A stretch of 7,193 nt of DNA from Syntrophothermus sp. UBA1445 (lineage in GTDB: Bacteria; Bacillota; Syntrophomonadia; Syntrophomonadales; DTU052): the NCBI GenBank assembly GCA_002329495.1, contig DCTH01000218.1:1-7193 (forward strand). Direction: 5' to 3'. The position numbers and the translations under genes are program-made. Under the pieces are notes generated by a model that saw only the letters and a list, made by a program, of their open reading frames with translations, did no database searches and was not told where the DNA came from. Below, one piece after another: positions 5,724 through 7,193 of this stretch. Position 1 is the stretch's first letter; each line of letters opens with the position of its first letter.

Positions 5724-6896
5724 TCACACATGATGACGGGCGACAAAGGCCCCCATTCGTTCCAGGGCCTTTTCGATATGATCGACACTGGATGCGTAGC
5801 AACAGCGAACAAAACCCTCTCCCGAGCTGCCAAAGGCGTCGCCCGGGACTACGGCCACCTTCTCTTCATTAATGAGTCTTTCGGAAAATTCGATACTGCT
5901 CATGCCGGTTACAGAAATTGACGGAAAAACATAAAAGGCCCCCCGAGGTTCAAAACTGGGTAGTCCGATGTCTTTGAGTCCTTTCAGTATCAGACGGCGG
6001 CGGTAGTCGTAGTCCTCCACCATCCTCCTCATTTCAGCCTCCCCGTTCCTCAGGGCCTCCAATGCTGCCATCTGAGCCATGATGGGAGCACAGAGCATGG
6101 TGTACTGATGCAGTTTGTTCATGGCCGCGATGATATCACGGTTACCGCAGGCATACCCGATACGCCAACCGGTCATGGCAAAGGCCTTGGAGAAGCCGTT
6201 GAGAACTATCGTACGGTCTCTCATACCGGGCAGGGTGGCCATAGAAACGTGTTTCCCCTCATAAGTAAGCTCACCGTAGATTTCATCGGAGATAACAATC
6301 AGGTCGTTCGCGATCACCAGGTCCACCAGGGCCTGCAGGTCCTCGCGACCCATAATGCCTCCCGTGGGGTTGTTGGGATAGGTGAGGATCAACACCTTGG
6401 ACCGGGGAGTGATCTTCTTCTCCAGTTCTTCACGGGTCAGACGGAATTCGTGTTCAGCCACGGTCTCCAGGATCACCGGGGTTCCACCGGCCATAACCGC
6501 ACAGGGAACATAGGAAACATATGAGGGTTCAGGGATCAGAACCTCATCACCCGGGTTGAGCAGCACCCGGAGCGCCAGGTCGTTGGCCTCGCTGACCCCC
6601 ACCGTAACCAGAACTTCGTGTTCCGGATCATAGCTTAGGTTTTGCCACCGATGCTGGTATTTGGCGATCTCCTCCCGCAGTTCGATCAGGCCTGGGTTGG
6701 CAGTGTACATGGTATAGCCGCGTTCCAGGGAGTAAAAACAGGCTTCCCTTATATGCCACGGGGTTACAAAATCCGGTTCACCCACTCCCAGTGAGATTAC
6801 CCCCTCCATGTGGGAAGCCAGGTCAAAGAACCGACGGATTCCCGACGGGGGCAGGCTTTTTATTTCATCTTTCAAGTACCGGTTACCATCAATCAT
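5724..6896 (-). CDS. Class I/II PLP-dependent aminotransferase, alanine/aspartate type
   Basis: The enzyme moves an amino group between an amino acid and a 2-oxo acid using pyridoxal phosphate, in the cytoplasm. It has 390 residues, the normal length for fold-type I subgroup Ia/Igamma enzymes. Visible residues are LGVGEPDF near the N-terminus (36-43), YPNNPTGG (173-180) with the PLP/substrate-contacting Asn176, SDEIY (203-207) with Asp204 and Tyr207 contacting the cofactor, the Schiff-base Lys237 in NGFSKAFAMTGWRIGY, the phosphate-binding Arg245, and Arg364 (GFVRCC), which would bind the substrate carboxylate. ATG 6896 overlaps the regulator's TGA by 4 bp (ATGA), with GGTGG seven bases upstream, indicating coupled translation. 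The pairing with an Lrp-family gene matches Bacillus alaR-alaT (yugG-yugH), so alanine transamination is the best guess. Aspartate or aromatic substrates cannot be excluded by sequence reading alone. Confidence 0.93.
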   Translation of the reverse strand: MIDGNRYLKDEIKSLPPSGIRRFFDLASHMEGVISLGVGEPDFVTPWHIREACFYSLERGYTMYTANPGLIELREEIAKYQHRWQNLSYDPEHEVLVTVGVSEANDLALRVLLNPGDEVLIPEPSYVSYVPCAVMAGGTPVILETVAEHEFRLTREELEKKITPRSKVLILTYPNNPTGGIMGREDLQALVDLVIANDLIVISDEIYGELTYEGKHVSMATLPGMRDRTIVLNGFSKAFAMTGWRIGYACGNRDIIAAMNKLHQYTMLCAPIMAQMAALEALRNGEAEMRRMVEDYDYRRRLILKGLKDIGLPSFEPRGAFYVFPSISVTGMSSIEFSERLINEEKVAVVPGDAFGSSGEGFVRCCYASSVDHIEKALERMGAFVARHHV

Positions 6897-7193
6897 GGGC
6901 TGACCACCAACCTTCGATCCGATTCCTTGTCATCGAAGACAAATCCGTCCTGCTTGTAACGCTTCATGACGAAGTGGGTAGTAGTGCTCTGTACCTGATG
7001 CATGGTGGCTAGTTTCTGTGAAATAAAGGTTGAGATATCTTTAAGATCCTTCCCATGGACCACCACGGAGAGATCGTAGAGGCCACTCATAAGGTACACC
7101 GCCCGCACCTCAGGGAAGCGGGATATGCGGTTGGCAATAGCGTCAAAGCCAACCTCCCGTTCCGGGGTCACCTTGACCTCCACCATGGCTGTA
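6893..7193 (-). CDS. Lrp/AsnC-family transcriptional regulator, C-terminal ligand-binding part, cut by window edge
   Basis: The frame is open to the right edge: codons for Thr-Ala precede the internal Met at 7186, so that Met is not the start. About 99 residues are seen of a family usually near 150-165 long. They form the RAM (AsnC_trans_reg) domain of beta-alpha-beta-beta-alpha-beta order, with EVKVTPEREVGFDAIANRI, then the characteristic PEVRAVYLMSGLYDLSVVV, and a conserved ending (THFVMKRYKQDG). The N-terminal helix-turn-helix must lie outside the window. RAM domains bind amino acids and control oligomer state, so the protein probably senses an amino acid and regulates the overlapping aminotransferase, as AlaR does with alaT in Bacillus (inference). 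The stop TGA shares bases with the aminotransferase ATG. Confidence 0.9.
   Translation of the reverse strand, partial: TAMVEVKVTPEREVGFDAIANRISRFPEVRAVYLMSGLYDLSVVVHGKDLKDISTFISQKLATMHQVQSTTTHFVMKRYKQDGFVFDDKESDRRLVVSP

Noticed and set aside
6108..6524. 138-codon open frame on the plus strand
   Set aside because: It lies antisense within the aminotransferase, whose motifs are all on the minus strand. It has no recognisable domain and is a shadow frame. The same holds for the other plus-strand frames in the window.

Overview
The window looks like chromosomal DNA of a Firmicute, probably of class Clostridia. The main reason is a DnaD-domain primosome protein, a family essentially confined to Firmicutes. 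Supporting points are Shine-Dalgarno sites close to AGGAGG, sigma-A type promoters with TGn extended -10 elements, and an overlapping Lrp-regulator/aminotransferase pair like alaR-alaT of Bacillus. Base composition looks roughly balanced by eye. The species cannot be named from the sequence.

Every convincing gene lies on the minus strand, so the window reads right to left. (1) At the right edge, the C-terminal ligand-binding half of an Lrp/AsnC regulator (cut by the window end) overlaps by 4 bp a class I/II PLP aminotransferase: an amino-acid metabolism pair. (2) Next is an unrecognised, mostly helical protein with a TTG start. (3) Then comes a beta-CASP metallo-beta-lactamase nuclease (Ysh1/Cft2-like), which has its own extended -10 promoter and is closed by a strong rho-independent terminator at 3314-3352. 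(4) After a 265-bp gap with no convincing gene, a new promoter at 3135-3163 starts a tight operon: a DnaD/DnaB-type primosome protein, a DnaB-family replicative helicase, an unrecognised 122-residue protein, and the 5' part of spermidine synthase (speE), cut by the left edge.

The most interesting part is region 4. A two-gene replication-restart or initiation module (helicase recruiter plus helicase) is joined by overlapping reading frames to an unknown small protein and then to a polyamine biosynthesis gene. No integrase, terminase, capsid or other phage gene is visible, so this could be a domesticated replication module or a second chromosomal primosome. The helicase motifs are recognisable but diverge from the usual DnaB sequence. 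No tRNA, rRNA, CRISPR array or insertion sequence was found. Two genes (speE and the Lrp regulator) run off the ends of the window.
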